From contig OZ010573.1 of NCBI GenBank assembly GCA_963932145.1, positions 88,774,663 to 88,838,662 on the forward strand: DNA of 64,000 nt, read 5' to 3'. Within the stretch, counting starts at the first letter, position 1; each line of letters opens with the position of its first letter. The DNA is from Acanthosepion lycidas. Its lineage: Eukaryota > Mollusca > Cephalopoda > Sepiida > Sepiidae. This document shows positions 33,405 through 43,770 of the stretch, piece by piece. The position numbers were made by a program, and so were the translations under genes. A model generated the notes under the pieces. The model saw nothing but the letters and a program-made list of their open reading frames with translations. It did not search any database and was not told where the DNA came from.

Positions 33405-33675
33405 TATATATTACTTATAGCGGATACTTGTGATTAAAATAGATATCACATTGTATTTTTACATTAAACAGTGTGGAATCTTAAAAAAGAATGTGTCCCA
33501 TCCAGCAGGGATCGAACCTTTGTAAAAGAATGCACCGTTTGGTCGGACGTGTTTCACCACACGGCGAGGTTCTATTTTCCCATTTCCTATTTCGAAAACG
33601 AATATCCACTATGATAACGTTAGACTTAATAAAAATGTCGGATTTGAAATAAATCAATTAATTCTTTAGAAATTG
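33405..33675 (-). mobile_element. tRNA-related SINE-like repeat, copy 1
   Basis: Inverted relative to 48610-48905 and alignable over about 270 bp. On the minus strand an A-box-like stretch (CGCCGTGTGGTGAAAC) precedes GGTTCGATCCCTGC (B box), then TGGGACACATTC and a TTTAATGTAAAAATACAATG tail. It is not a gene for tRNA: the acceptor stem does not pair. Confidence 0.6.
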
Positions 33676-33692
33676 ACATATATATATATATA

Positions 33693-34370
33693 TAAAAAGA
33701 AATATAGTCTTAAGGTGTGCTATATTTATGGAATAAAGTGCTCAATATCAGAGATAGAGCGTGTGTAAATATAAAAGTGAACATAGAAGTCAACACTTAG
33801 AGGCGACAGTCTGTTTCATGCTATATGCAATCGTCAGGCCACGTGTGCTGTTATTTTTCTCGGCTATTTATATATATACGGGTTAGTGGTGCATTGTAGG
33901 TATTCTGTTATGGCGGTTATTTCACCTGAAGTCGTTTGTTTATCTATTTAGGTCAAATTATATTGCTTGTTTTTATTTTTGTTTCTTATTTTATTTATTT
34001 ATTTATTTATTAACGTAGTAAAAATTTGTTTATATCACTTATTTAACAGTTTTATTTTGGTTTGGGAATTTAATTAAAGCTATTTGTTCAGTTTTGGGGT
34101 TGATTGTTGTAGTTCATTCTAAGAATTATTTTGGCGGGAACAGTTTTTAATTGATTATCTTTATTTGGGATTGGTTTGTTTATTTATTTACTTGGATGAA
34201 TTTAGGTTAATTTATTTTACTTGTATATTTTCTCTTTTCGGTTTTCGATTTTTAAGTAACATAGTATTTTTTTATGTTTTATTTCTATTTTTTTTTTTTT
34301 TTTTGTTATTTTGTTATTTTTTTCTTATTAGTATATTTATTTGTTTTTATTTTTTATTTTTTTTCCGTTT
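33693..34370 (-). mobile_element. PLE-B terminal repeat / 3' UTR, copy 2
   Basis: Lies directly downstream of the PLE-B coding frame, which ends at 34371. It includes the hammerhead motif at 33797-33845, the 190-bp block absent from 22959-23385, and T-rich sequence. The left end abuts a short (TA)n at 33678-33694. A third diverged copy without the ribozyme is at 36862-37205. Confidence 0.75.
33797..33845 (-). ncRNA. Type I hammerhead ribozyme motif, copy 2
   Basis: Identical in core to the motif at 23056-23104: GGC stem I, CTGACGA, TTGC..GCAT, GAAA, ACA-GAC-TGT stem III, GTC, GCC. It sits about 530 bases downstream of the PLE-B stop codon on the same strand, where self-cleavage would cut the element's transcript at its terminal repeat. 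Confidence 0.65.
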
Positions 34371-35464
34371 TTAATTTTTTAGGTTACGTAGTAAAAATTT
34401 ATTTTCATGTCTGCATTTTGAGATGAGTTCGGATCTTTTGTTTAATAATTTATTTTGGTCGGGAAAAGTGATGATAGCTATTTTTTCCTCCGAGCAAAGT
34501 TTGCAAGGTGTTGATTGGTTATTGTAGGCTGATGATTTTTTCCTTATCTTCCAAGATATTTTTGGTGTGATGTTCGTTTTATTTTTAATTTCCCAGATAT
34601 ACTTAGAAAGCATTGTACTGTTTGCATATTTACTATTTGTGAAAGATGTTTTGTGTGTATAATTTCTTTGTTTCCAGGGTCCTTCAGTTACTCCTATGTA
34701 TACTTTTTCTTCATTATCTGGTGATTTTATCGTGGCTTGGTATATTACGTTGTTTTGTAAACAATTTCCGTTTAAGGGACATTCGTTCTTTATTCTGCAG
34801 TTGCACGTGGGTTTAATTTGTTCGTGTGGCTTGTTGATAATTTTCCTATTGTGCTTTTTTATTATTTGTGCCTTGCTCTCGGTGCAGCTGTAGCTGATTT
34901 TTACAGTGTTTTTGTTGAATATCTTGTGTAAGGTGCTTGATTCTGGGAAGTGTTTGTGTAAGAGTTTGAAGAATATTTTCCCTACGTTTGTTTTTACGTT
35001 CTTGCTGTACGGTGGGTTGAACCATATGATATTTCTTCTTCTGTTGGCCTTTTTTGTATTCTGTGGTGAGTATGTGAGTATTTCTGGGAATCCGCTATCT
35101 TTTAGGGCTGTTTCATAGTCTTTCTTAGCTTTGTTAAATAGGGATTCATTGGAGGAATTGTCAGAGAGCCTGCGGTTAATCGATTTTGGTATCTGTTTGA
35201 TTATAGAAGGTGGATGGTTGGAAGATGTGTGTATGTAGAGTGGTTTGTCATTAGGTTTTCTATATGGTTTATGTGTGCCTTCTCTTAGGTTGAAGGTAAC
35301 ATCTAGAAAATCTACTTCGTTTAGGTTAGTTTTTATATCTATGTCGAATCCGTTATTTTTAAAAATCTTTATTATTGCTTTTCTAGTTTAGTCTGTGTTT
35401 TGTTTGTTACAGTTTCTTAAGATTATGAGACCATCGTCCCTGTAGAGTCCTGTGTCATTTATAT
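34371..35464 (-). pseudogene. Neptune-like PLE: RT C-terminus fused to GIY-YIG domain, 5'-truncated
   Basis: One minus-strand frame, about 364 codons, runs from the (TA)n/(GA)n array at 35483 to TAA at 34371 with a single internal TAA (near 35397-35399, after LRNCNKQNTD). It starts inside the RT at YRDDGLIIL (motif C), then NEVDFLDVTFNL (motif E), a KPYRKPNDKPLYIHTSSNHP stretch, a CNCRIKNECPLNGNCL cysteine cluster, GIY-YIG residues (VIYQATI .. KVYIGVTEGPWKQR), a CKLCSEEK cysteine pair and a NKRSELISKCRHENKFLL end. The order and the YRDDG motif C fit the Neptune group. The coding C-terminus is unusually well kept, with one stop. The N-terminal RT is missing. Confidence 0.85.
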
Positions 35465-35482
35465 CTATTATTTTGCTCACTC

Positions 35483-35525
<43 letters not shown>

Positions 35526-35526
35526 C
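35483..35526. repeat. (TA)n(GA)n microsatellite at PLE-B truncation point
   Basis: TA repeats then GA repeats lie immediately upstream of the first legible codons of the truncated PLE-B. Confidence 0.9.
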
Positions 35527-35762
35527 AGAAGGAGAGACAGAGAGTTTATTTCATTAAAATATTTAATTTTTTTGTATTTGGGGTTACAAATATTTGCACA
35601 TTTTCGGTCGTAGCAAAAATTTTGTTCGCCTAAATTTGACACAGTAAGCATTTGCTCAAATATGATGCCACTTTTTTGTGGAGTAATGACTCAACAGAAA
35701 ATTAAGTAAACGATCCCGCCAAATGCGCAGCATAAAGAGAAACACACACACACACAAACACT

Positions 35763-35763
35763 C

Positions 35764-35824
<61 letters not shown>

Positions 35825-35993
35825 TGGAGAGCGGTCATCATTCACGAACCATTAAGAAGTATGGAATTTGTTCATCAATTTTCGTATTGTCCTTGCCATT
35901 CCTTAGAAGATTTATTTCTGAAAACTGTAAAGATTATTCTGGAAAGTAATAAACACTTAGTAGAAATATGCAATGGAACCTTAAAAATTTTAT

Positions 35994-36056
<63 letters not shown>
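35763..36056. repeat. Two (AT)n arrays (35763-35821 and 35998-36056)
   Basis: The DNA between them (35822-35997) has an open plus frame ending in repeat, with no family recognised. A GCTTTCGGCTTACTTAAGCC fold lies just right, near 36208-36227. Confidence 0.85.
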
Positions 36057-36058
<2 letters not shown>

Positions 36059-36437
36059 TACACGTTTCATTAAATAATATAGACAAGTTTTGTCAATTTA
36101 TTTTATGTAAATTTTTTTCGTAACTTCTGATAAGTTTAATAACATTATCTTTGAACGAAGAAAGAAATTCACAGTAGTGATCCATATTTTTTTAATACAA
36201 TCTAAGCTTTCGGCTTACTTAAGCCATTATGAAAGATGTCAATTACAACATATTATACAATATACGGACACGACAGTGATGATAGTCAGTCAATGTTTAC
36301 ATAGTATTGTGGGGTGCTGGATCATCTAATTTAAATTGTGTAATATATATATATATAAGCTTAAATTCACTTTCATCCCTGCTGTAAGCCAACGGCGTAG
36401 GAGAATCTCCGACTGACGCCAATTCAACCGGACGCCT

Positions 36438-36488
36438 AGACACACTGAGGAGCTGTGATACAGCGAAACAGCCTGTCTGTGGATGACA
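36438..36488 (+). ncRNA. Type I hammerhead ribozyme motif (intact core)
   Basis: CACA (stem I, 36441-36444), CTGAGGA core, GCTG-TGATA-CAGC stem II, GAAA, then CAGCCTGTC. This gives stem III ACA/UGU with loop GCC and cleavage triplet GUC, followed by TGTG that closes stem I on CACA. Every invariant core position is satisfied. Confidence 0.7.
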
Positions 36489-36747
36489 ATATATATGCTC
36501 TTGAAAATTTATTTCGGTTGAGCCCTCTGGAGAGGAAGTGTGAGTTTGTAAACATTGACTATTACTGCTAATAATGCAAGACTCTTCTGTAAAAGGAATC
36601 TAATTCTCTCGGTCATTATGTTTTTATCTAAAAAATGAATCTGCTTAAATTCACCTTCACACTGCCGTGCGCACAAAAGCTTAGGGGTAGAATCTCCGAC
36701 TGACATTTCAGCCGGGTTTCGATCCTACCTAGAGGCAACTGGTAGTC

Positions 36748-36796
36748 TGTCCACACTAATGAACTGTGTTACGGCGAAACAGTCTTTCTGTTGATG

Positions 36797-36800
<4 letters not shown>
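36748..36800 (+). ncRNA. Second hammerhead of the pair (mutated core)
   Basis: CACA, CTAATGA (the invariant G5 is A), ACTG-TGTTA-CGGC, GAAAC, AGTCTTTC. Stem II and the GAAA remain, but the core change and weak stem III should abolish cleavage. Confidence 0.55.
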
Positions 36801-36861
<61 letters not shown>

Positions 36862-37205
36862 TTTTCAGTTTTCTATGTTTTTTAACGTAGTAAAAAAATT
36901 GGGGAGATTTACTTAGTTCACTTATTTAATAGTTTGTTTTGTAAGATAAAGGTATTTATTCGTCCAAATTTTAGATTGATTGCTGTAGTCTATTCTGTTG
37001 TTTTGTCGGATGGGGGTGCAGCTTTTAATTTTTTTAATTATTTTATTTATTTGGATTCATTATGTTTACTTGGTTTTGCTTATTTATTTTATTTTTATTT
37101 GTTCTAACGGTTATTTTAGTGTGGGCGGTTTGTTAATTTGTTCATTTATTTGTTTGGATTATCTTCTTTTTGGTGACTTCTTGATTTTATCGGTCTGGAG
37201 AAGGT
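36862..37205 (-). mobile_element. Diverged PLE-B 3' UTR, copy 3
   Basis: Blocks TTTTAACGTAGTAAAAA, TCACTTATTTAA.AGTTT, TTAGATTGATTGCTGTAGTC and GTTTGTTAATTTGTTCATTT align in order with 34010-34200. The left edge abuts (TA)n ending at 36860. Confidence 0.6.
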
Positions 37206-37564
37206 GAACCCACGTGTAGAAAATTTGAAAAGTGCTTGAAAACCATAGCACGTGTTTACCCAAATCTTGTGAGTGAAAATGGGTAGATGGAACCATCGAT
37301 GAATGTACTAGCACGAAGTCACAAAACATCATGACCTAGGGTTTGAGTGTTCTGGCCTTGTTCAGATTGTTGATCATGTTAGATAAAACGCTTATCTCCC
37401 AGAAACTGTAACTAATGTCGTCTCAGCATAGTTGATGCATCAACCACCGGTGGGTACTCTGGGTGTTGAACAAACATAAAATGCGCTTGAGCAAGCGTCT
37501 GCAAATGTGATTATCTTGCGCCCTAGTAGAAGGATATCCTCGAATCGGAGTGGCCAGCCATTAA

Positions 37565-37565
37565 C

Positions 37566-37640
<75 letters not shown>

Positions 37641-37678
37641 GGTGGGTAAATATTTTCCCATTTGTCATGCATTTTTCC

Positions 37679-37735
<57 letters not shown>
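37565..37735. repeat. Paired (AT)n arrays (37565-37637 and 37682-37735)
   Basis: Two AT arrays separated by about 45 bases (CGAGGTGGGTAAATATTTTC..). All frames through them are artefacts. Confidence 0.9.
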
Positions 37736-37739
<4 letters not shown>

Positions 37740-37960
37740 ACAAGGTCAGGAACACATACGCCTGCACCATTACTGAGCTCCTTATAAACAATCCAAGTTG
37801 TGCCACAAATTTCAGCATTGACTCATATCCCATCCTTAATCATGCTCATTGTGTGTTACACTTAAAGGTATTGGAAACGATCTATGTCAGATCCAGACAG
37901 CCCTGCCTCTGTAAACAGAGTGAATGCCTGTTAGGGCGTGACATTATTTCCATCTGATCA
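37736..37960 (+). pseudogene. PLE C-terminal (GIY-YIG domain end) fragment
   Basis: Starts at the last AT repeat and reads open for 74 codons: [19 protein letters not shown] .. [24 protein letters not shown]. This looks like the tail of a PLE GIY-YIG domain (the H-L-x-x-N..C and LKVLE.IYI....P.LC blocks). It lacks the catalytic GIY-YIG half. A different PLE lineage from A and B is possible. Confidence 0.55.
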
Positions 37961-38151
37961 TTCCACCTTTATTTAATCACATTCTTCTCATGTTTTTATA
38001 TTTTATATTGCAATATTTAGACTTCTCTCGATTTCAGCTCCGTTGAGTGAGGGTGAAACCGGTCGTCAGGTCATTTTTTTTCTCATGAATGGTAAAGCAC
38101 GTCTTGTCGTTTTTATTTCTATAATGAAAGTTTGTAACCCAAAGAAAATAA

Positions 38152-38152
<1 letters not shown>

Positions 38153-38220
<68 letters not shown>
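38153..38220. repeat. (AT)n(GT)n microsatellite
   Basis: Pure AT repeats followed by GT repeats. Confidence 0.9.
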
Positions 38221-38224
<4 letters not shown>

Positions 38225-38269
38225 ATCTTATTTACATTTGGAAAATTTTTACTGAATTTTATTGCTATT

Positions 38270-38545
38270 ATTACAACGTTTCAGCTACTATGTTCTCCGC
38301 CCTGCATTATGTGTATAACGATCCCTGGGCTGAAAATAATTGACCAGCACTAAAATGAGCTATTTCTAGACATGAGAAGTGGAACGTGGACATTCTATTC
38401 CAGTAGATTAAATAAAGTGTTCAGTTAGTAATCCCCCGTAGTTTACCGAGATCGATATGCACCTGATGAAGGCCAGATGGCTCAACGACCAAAACATTGT
38501 GGCAACTTACATCAAATCTAATAAAACGTATTTACACATTTACCA
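38270..38545 (+). repeat. PLE-type terminal repeat with hammerhead-like CTGATGAAGGCC motif
   Basis: Starts TTACAACGTTTCAGC, the reverse of a PLE end, and finishes CACCTGATGAAGGCCAGATG.. AACGACCAAAACATTGTGGC. The layout equals the facing ends at 59093-59500 with the middle replaced. The core is present but GAAA has become AAAA, so no activity is expected. Confidence 0.5.
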
Positions 38546-38867
38546 AGCGTGAATTATGTTTGAGAAACTTGATTAAATATACGAAGATAAGATGATAACT
38601 TCTTGCGAAAAATATTGGTTGTACTCCGGATTTATCAAATTTATCATTTATCATCTTCATGGTGTTTTACATAAAAAGCAATCGTCAAGTTCCAATACAG
38701 CTGGTTGAATGTTCCTTCCAGATTAAATGCGCATCTACATGTAATCTTGTTGCCCACAGAAATGCTAAGAATCACGCATCACTTATGCCCGACGCTCTAT
38801 AGATCCGTCAGTAATTCTATTTATTTGGAATCATTCAGCTAAGGAAACATTAAACATGGCTCACACC

Positions 38868-39190
38868 TATATCCGGCAGCAAGGCCCCTGGTTGGGAGAT
38901 TGGAGATTTTGAGGAGTCTGGAACCTCCTCTTAATTTCTGCTGTTCCCAGGTCCATCTTGACCCGGAGTGGTGGCACCTGCTAGGGTCCTAGTTATGGCC
39001 ATATATTTAACCCCCAAATAAAAATCAGCAGAATATATTTATTGTAACATTACAAACAATACATTTCATAGTAAAATCTCTAACAATACATTTTTATAGT
39101 AAAATCACCAGCAATATATTTTTATAAAATAATTACTAACAATATATTTGTCCTGAAATTACCAGCGATACATTTATTTAAATTATAATC
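38868..39190 (+). repeat. CAGCAAGGCC module plus ATACATTTTTATA tandem repeats
   Basis: Second copy of the 16690-17180 arrangement: CAGCAAGGCCCCTGGTTGGGA, CCTCCTCTTAATTTCTGCTG, GTTCCCAGGTCCA..TGACCCG, TAGGGTCCTAGTTATGGCC, then several CAATACATTTTTATAGTAAAATCACCAG-type units. Confidence 0.6.
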
Positions 39191-42100
39191 AATACATTTT
39201 ATCATCTACGAAGTATACATCTAAAAAAAATATGTTTACACTGAAAGTATGTATGCTAGAAATATTACTTTAAACAAATAGAACACACAATCCACATAGC
39301 ACCGTCACTAGTAATTATGTCCACACAAACTTGGATATGCGTAAAAGTTGAGTGTCATCTACCATGTTTTTATTTAATTATGATAGCAGAATAACATATA
39401 TTTTTATTACTTCAATGTGCCCATGAATATTAAATTTCGAGAATAAATGACCCATAAGGACTTGATATGCCGTTAAACAACTCAACTAACTAACTACAAC
39501 ACAAAATATTGTTCATATAAAGAATTTTTTATGTCTTTTTTTTCTGTAGTCCACCATAGTTTTTCTCCGATTTCATTTCCTTGTCTCTCAAATTCTATGA
39601 CTTTTTGGTAAAGGGTGGGTTTTCGGATCGACTTCTCCATGAAGATGATTTTTTTCTAGACTGGGTGTCATACAAGGATGTTTCCATTTTTTTTTTTACA
39701 ACGTAGTGACCGCAGCAGACGAGGATGGCAATTAATCTCAGTTTACTAATTCTACTTTCTACGCCAGTAAGAGTTACGCTACACGCATATCATTTGACGA
39801 TAGAAATATTACGTAAAAACTTATCAGTTTATTGCTAATCATTTGAAGAAATTATTTTTCTTCACAAAATCTGCTGATAATTTTTATCGTTTGTCTCCCC
39901 ATAACTCTGTTAGCTCAAATGATTTGTTTGCCTATGAATTTCAAATGAATTCTAACGAACCTTTCTGTATGTAAGCGTTCTACCAGTCACGATGAATGTA
40001 TCTATTCTCAAAGAGTCCCTAAGATTTCAATGTCTAATCGGTCTCAATTTCACTCCAGTAGAACTCATTTATACGATTTATCATTGGAGAAAAAATGATC
40101 AGTTTATACTAACAGGCCTAATAGTAACCCTTCTGTTATTTTTACAACCGTCCGTTTAAAACAAAAATGCAGTTTTCCTTTTGAGATTGAGCCGGAGATG
40201 CTCAAATCTAAATTTCAGCCATGATGAAGTTCAGAATCGTTAAGGCGGTCTTGTTGCGGGATGACAATTTCCATTTTGCTACTTCCTTCCCACAAACAGA
40301 ACATGGCAACAGTTTTGCTACTCTATCACCATGTCTAACCCAAATGCTCTGATGTATCCCATTCTTTAGTTTCATCAATCCAAACCATTACAGCACGAAA
40401 ACGCTATGCTACCTCCACAGATTCAAATCACTTATATTTTTGTTGTATTTAAATTAAATGGAATAGATTTCCCTCAGATTTTACCAAGAACTGCCATTTT
40501 GGGCAAGTCCCCAGCATAGATACTCACTTGAACCCTACAAATTTAACATTTTGCTTTTATTTGACAATGATAAAATCAAGATCCCATCGTTGTTTATCCT
40601 CCTTATCCTCATAATTTTCACTTCTTGCAACCTTCTCTTTTATTCATATCACGCTCATTATTCAGTAACCATCTACTCTGAAAGAACCTTGTGCCTTGGA
40701 TAGAGTGAATCTATTAATGACCATGAATTACAGTCTGAAGAGCGGCAAACACAGTACATCGAAATTATAAATAATTTTAATGTGTTTGTGCTCAACTGTC
40801 AGATTTTTTTTATTGCATGTGAAAATATGTTAATGCAGAAAGATAATTGTGAATACGCAGTTTACGTGACCCTGACACTTGAAATCAGTATTAATTAAGT
40901 CTATTGTGTGATTATCCTAATCAACAATGAATAAAATGTTTTTCCTATTATGTTTTCAATTGCTTCTTAAATATGATCCAGTGAATATTGTGTTTATCAA
41001 TGTCCTTGCTATTACTCATGTTTGCTGATATTATCCTTAGTAGTAGTAGCATTTGTTGTTGTTAGTATTGTCGTTGTTTTTATATTTTAGTGTTCTGACC
41101 TCAAATATCTGGAGGTGCTTGATCATGATTAAGTGACAGTAAGTCTCCTGAAATATCCTGGCCATTTTTCACTATCGAAGTCGACCTTAGCAGAACCTGT
41201 ATCGTCTCTAACCTTCTTCGGATTTCCAACGTAATCTCGATTCTGTTATTTGGGGCACTGTTCAAAGTGCTCACCCTATTTTTCGGAAGGGCTTGCAATA
41301 CTCCGACTGTATTCTATGCAGAGGAGTAAGTATAAACATACAACATGACTACAAATCAATCTCCAGAGGGTGTTTCGTTTCTCGTTCGCGCCGGTGTGTA
41401 CACACATTGGAAAAGACTCCCGATATTTTAGAAGAAACGGAAGATGAATTTCACATTGAGAAATGAAGTTCCCAGTAATGTTGGTGTCTATTTCAATTCG
41501 ATTACCTGGTCGGACCTAGTATTCTTTCTGGTAGTAGGTAAATGGGACATAGGTCCCTTCGACTCTTTTTACTTCAGCCGACCGGCTGCTAACAATGTTA
41601 CTTGTTGGACTGACGCCTCCACTCCATGTGTAGCCCTAATCCAGCCTCTACTGATACAGGCTCCCCGCGGAAACATTTTGTTTTCTATGAAGTTTCACTT
41701 TACCTACTTTTGCCATTATTTTTTATTTTCAATCTCTTCGCTCAAAAGGGTTGCCACTTTGAAGCCTAGACTTCAAAGACTATCTTTCAGTCATTAAAAA
41801 TAGCTGACTCCGAAAACATCATTTAGGACCCACTTGGCTTCGTGGGTGATTCAGTCGGTCGTATGAGATAACTAATGTGCTTGACATACTTCACACCTAC
41901 CATAAAAGTGTACACCTTGCGGTTGGATGTTTGCACAGTCGGAAATACACTTGGTCAATATCATTTTTTGATTCGATCTATGTCTACCGTATTGATTCTA
42001 GTACAATTTATTTTTTCCTACATAATTATGAGTTCAGTATGATTTATGTTCTACAAGAATTTATTTGGCCGAGCTAACTCGGACATTCATGAGTCTATCA

Positions 42101-42430
42101 CTCCAACCATCACGGGCGTTCATCAAAATCCGAGAGTTATTAGGGTGGCATTCTGTGTCATAATATTACCTGGTCAATATAAGTGGTTGCTGGGTGACTA
42201 ACCCGTTTTGCACCATGTCTAGGTGTCCAGAGCAGTAGATAATTCGCAAGATCTTGTTTGTTCGACAGCAGTGTCCTGCAAAGCGCATTATTCGTTCCTT
42301 TAGAAATGTAACAACATCAGGAATGATTCCATAGATCTATGATTTGATTGGATATTGTATCCAAGAGATATTAAGTACAGTCTCAGCATCCGAGACTAAG
42401 CTGCATTAATCTTAGACATTAGGGTTTTAG
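39190..42430. other. Long stretch with no recognised gene or repeat
   Basis: Base composition is less extreme than elsewhere, but no frame shows a family pattern. Frames at 41101-41298 (minus), 41444-41797 and 41877-42077 (plus) are unsupported. Could be intron or intergenic DNA. Confidence 0.5.
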
Positions 42431-42437
42431 AGTACCA

Positions 42438-42700
42438 CTATATATTAAAACCGCATCGAAAGAATTTTCTCCTGAGGTTGTCTGGCAGATCAGAATTCCA
42501 GATTATATCTATGTTATCCAAAGCGGCCAAGGCTTTAGCTATAGGAATTTCCACATCCTTTTTAGCAGTATTTATTTCGCTGTCTATTCCGCATTCTTTA
42601 GTCCCTAATGAGTCGATATGGGGTTTAATTAATAAACAAAACTGAGCTCCTACTATTGTGGACATGAAACTCTGCATTATATCCAACTAGCTCAGCACCC
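42438..42700 (-). mobile_element. RTE-type LINE RT C-terminal fragment
   Basis: An 82-codon frame reads CGIDSEINTAKKDVEIPIAKA, then ALDNIDIIWNSDLPDNLRRKFFR. This matches the well-known LINE stretch after the RT palm (W-DS...D...RI.KAW.AL..L..IW.S.LP..LK..FFRA). Truncated on both sides and not functional. Confidence 0.6.
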
Positions 42701-43099
42701 GTGCGAGATCTTGCTATTTTTCCGATTCTCTCTTGTACTACATTCCGGACAGCCATCACTCACCGTCTTGTAGGCCTCTTTTCATATTTATCAGAACCAG
42801 TCTTCGCTGGGCTTGGTAAATCATAAGTTATTATCTCGAGCGGTAATTGGCTTGTCCTGATATCTTTTCTCATCTTGTCAACATTTCCTGTTTATTTTTT
42901 TAATCTTTGGCTTACTGCTTCATCTTTTTTCGGAGAGGCGGCATCTACTTCTTTTATCAATCATCGACGATGTAGTTTCTTCTGACACACAGAGAAAAAC
43001 ATCATTGTAGTAAAGTCTCCCCCAAGAGCACAACCGTAGCACCAAAAACAGCAGCAATAAGAATTTAATCGCGATACTAGATTGACAGATAGGTCCCAT

Positions 43100-43205
43100 A
43101 ATTGCTAGATGTAACCTTAAGTTTTATGCTACCAATTTTTTCTCGCGCACTTCGCAATTGTGGAACTCTCTGCCAGCTTTTCTGTCAGCTGATTCATTAC
43201 GACGG
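43100..43205 (+). mobile_element. CR1/jockey-like LINE C-terminal scrap
   Basis: Open in one frame: IARCNLKFYATNFFSRTSQL, then WNSLPAF. This is the common end motif of CR1/jockey-type ORF2. A 2 x 33 bp tandem (GACGGATTATAT.TAAGGGTGTTTCATTAA) follows at 43200-43262. Confidence 0.6.
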
Positions 43206-43619
43206 ATTATATATAAGGGTGTTTCATTAAGACGGATTATATTTAAGGGTGTTTCATTAATACGAATTAAAAGAATCAATAAATAAATAAGTGTTATTGG
43301 TGAAAATTTATTTATTTATCGATTGGATCATGTTATTTACGTCATGACTATTTTGTGTGAAAAATAATATCGCCCAAATGTCCGCCAAATCTGAAAGAAA
43401 AAGAAAAAAATATCATTAGACGCTTAAACTTAATTCACATTTAAAATCGGTCCAAGTTATTGGAACATTCTTCACGAGAATAAGACATTTAAATGCAACA
43501 TAAATTAACTTCTGGATACTTGTATCTTTTGCTGTAACTCTCAGTAATCCCTTCCGACTTAAACGTCCTGCTTTCGTTGAAAAAATTAAAATGATAATAA
43601 TAATAACCATTACACTAGA

Positions 43620-43770
43620 CTAATCATAAACCTAAAACTAGACATTATGCTAAAACTATCACTAAACATAACCATAGTCCTAAAACTAACTATAATCGTA
43701 AGCCATAATCAACACACTATTCACAGCACTAAGCATAGCATTAAACGTGAACATTAAACTTATTGTAAAT
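43620..43770. repeat. Degenerate CCTAAA/CATAAC-type repeat, block 1
   Basis: Loosely repeating AAACCTA, CTAAAACTA, CACTAAACATAAC units. Block 2 is at 45170-45660. They resemble a long-decayed (CCTAA)n-like satellite. Confidence 0.45.

Larger units (their letters stand above)
36355..36805 (+). mobile_element. Retrozyme-like tandem: two hammerhead-bearing units about 310 bp apart
   Basis: 36355-36490 and 36640-36800 share an ordered set of blocks: GCTTAAATTCAC.TTCA, GAATCTCCGACTGAC, a CCTAGA.. block, ACTG.GTTACGGCGAAACAG or ACTGAGGAGCTG..CAGCGAAACAG, and TTGATGACAATATAT. The interval between equivalent core positions is about 311 bp. No coding capacity is present. Small non-coding repeats with type I hammerheads in tandem are the definition of retrozymes. 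The right unit ends at (TA)n (36799-36860). A third partial unit is at 30370-30500. Confidence 0.6.

Noticed and set aside
34165-35118. Plus-strand hydrophobic frames suggesting membrane proteins
   Set aside because: They are T-rich antisense readings of the PLE-B coding frame and its UTR.
19306-38255. Many open frames of YIYIYI type across (AT)n arrays
   Set aside because: They are translations of AT dinucleotide repeats on either strand and carry no coding information.
40000-42430. Candidate host gene in the less AT-rich stretch
   Set aside because: No frame longer than about 120 codons shows any domain, and splice-like signals could not be chained.
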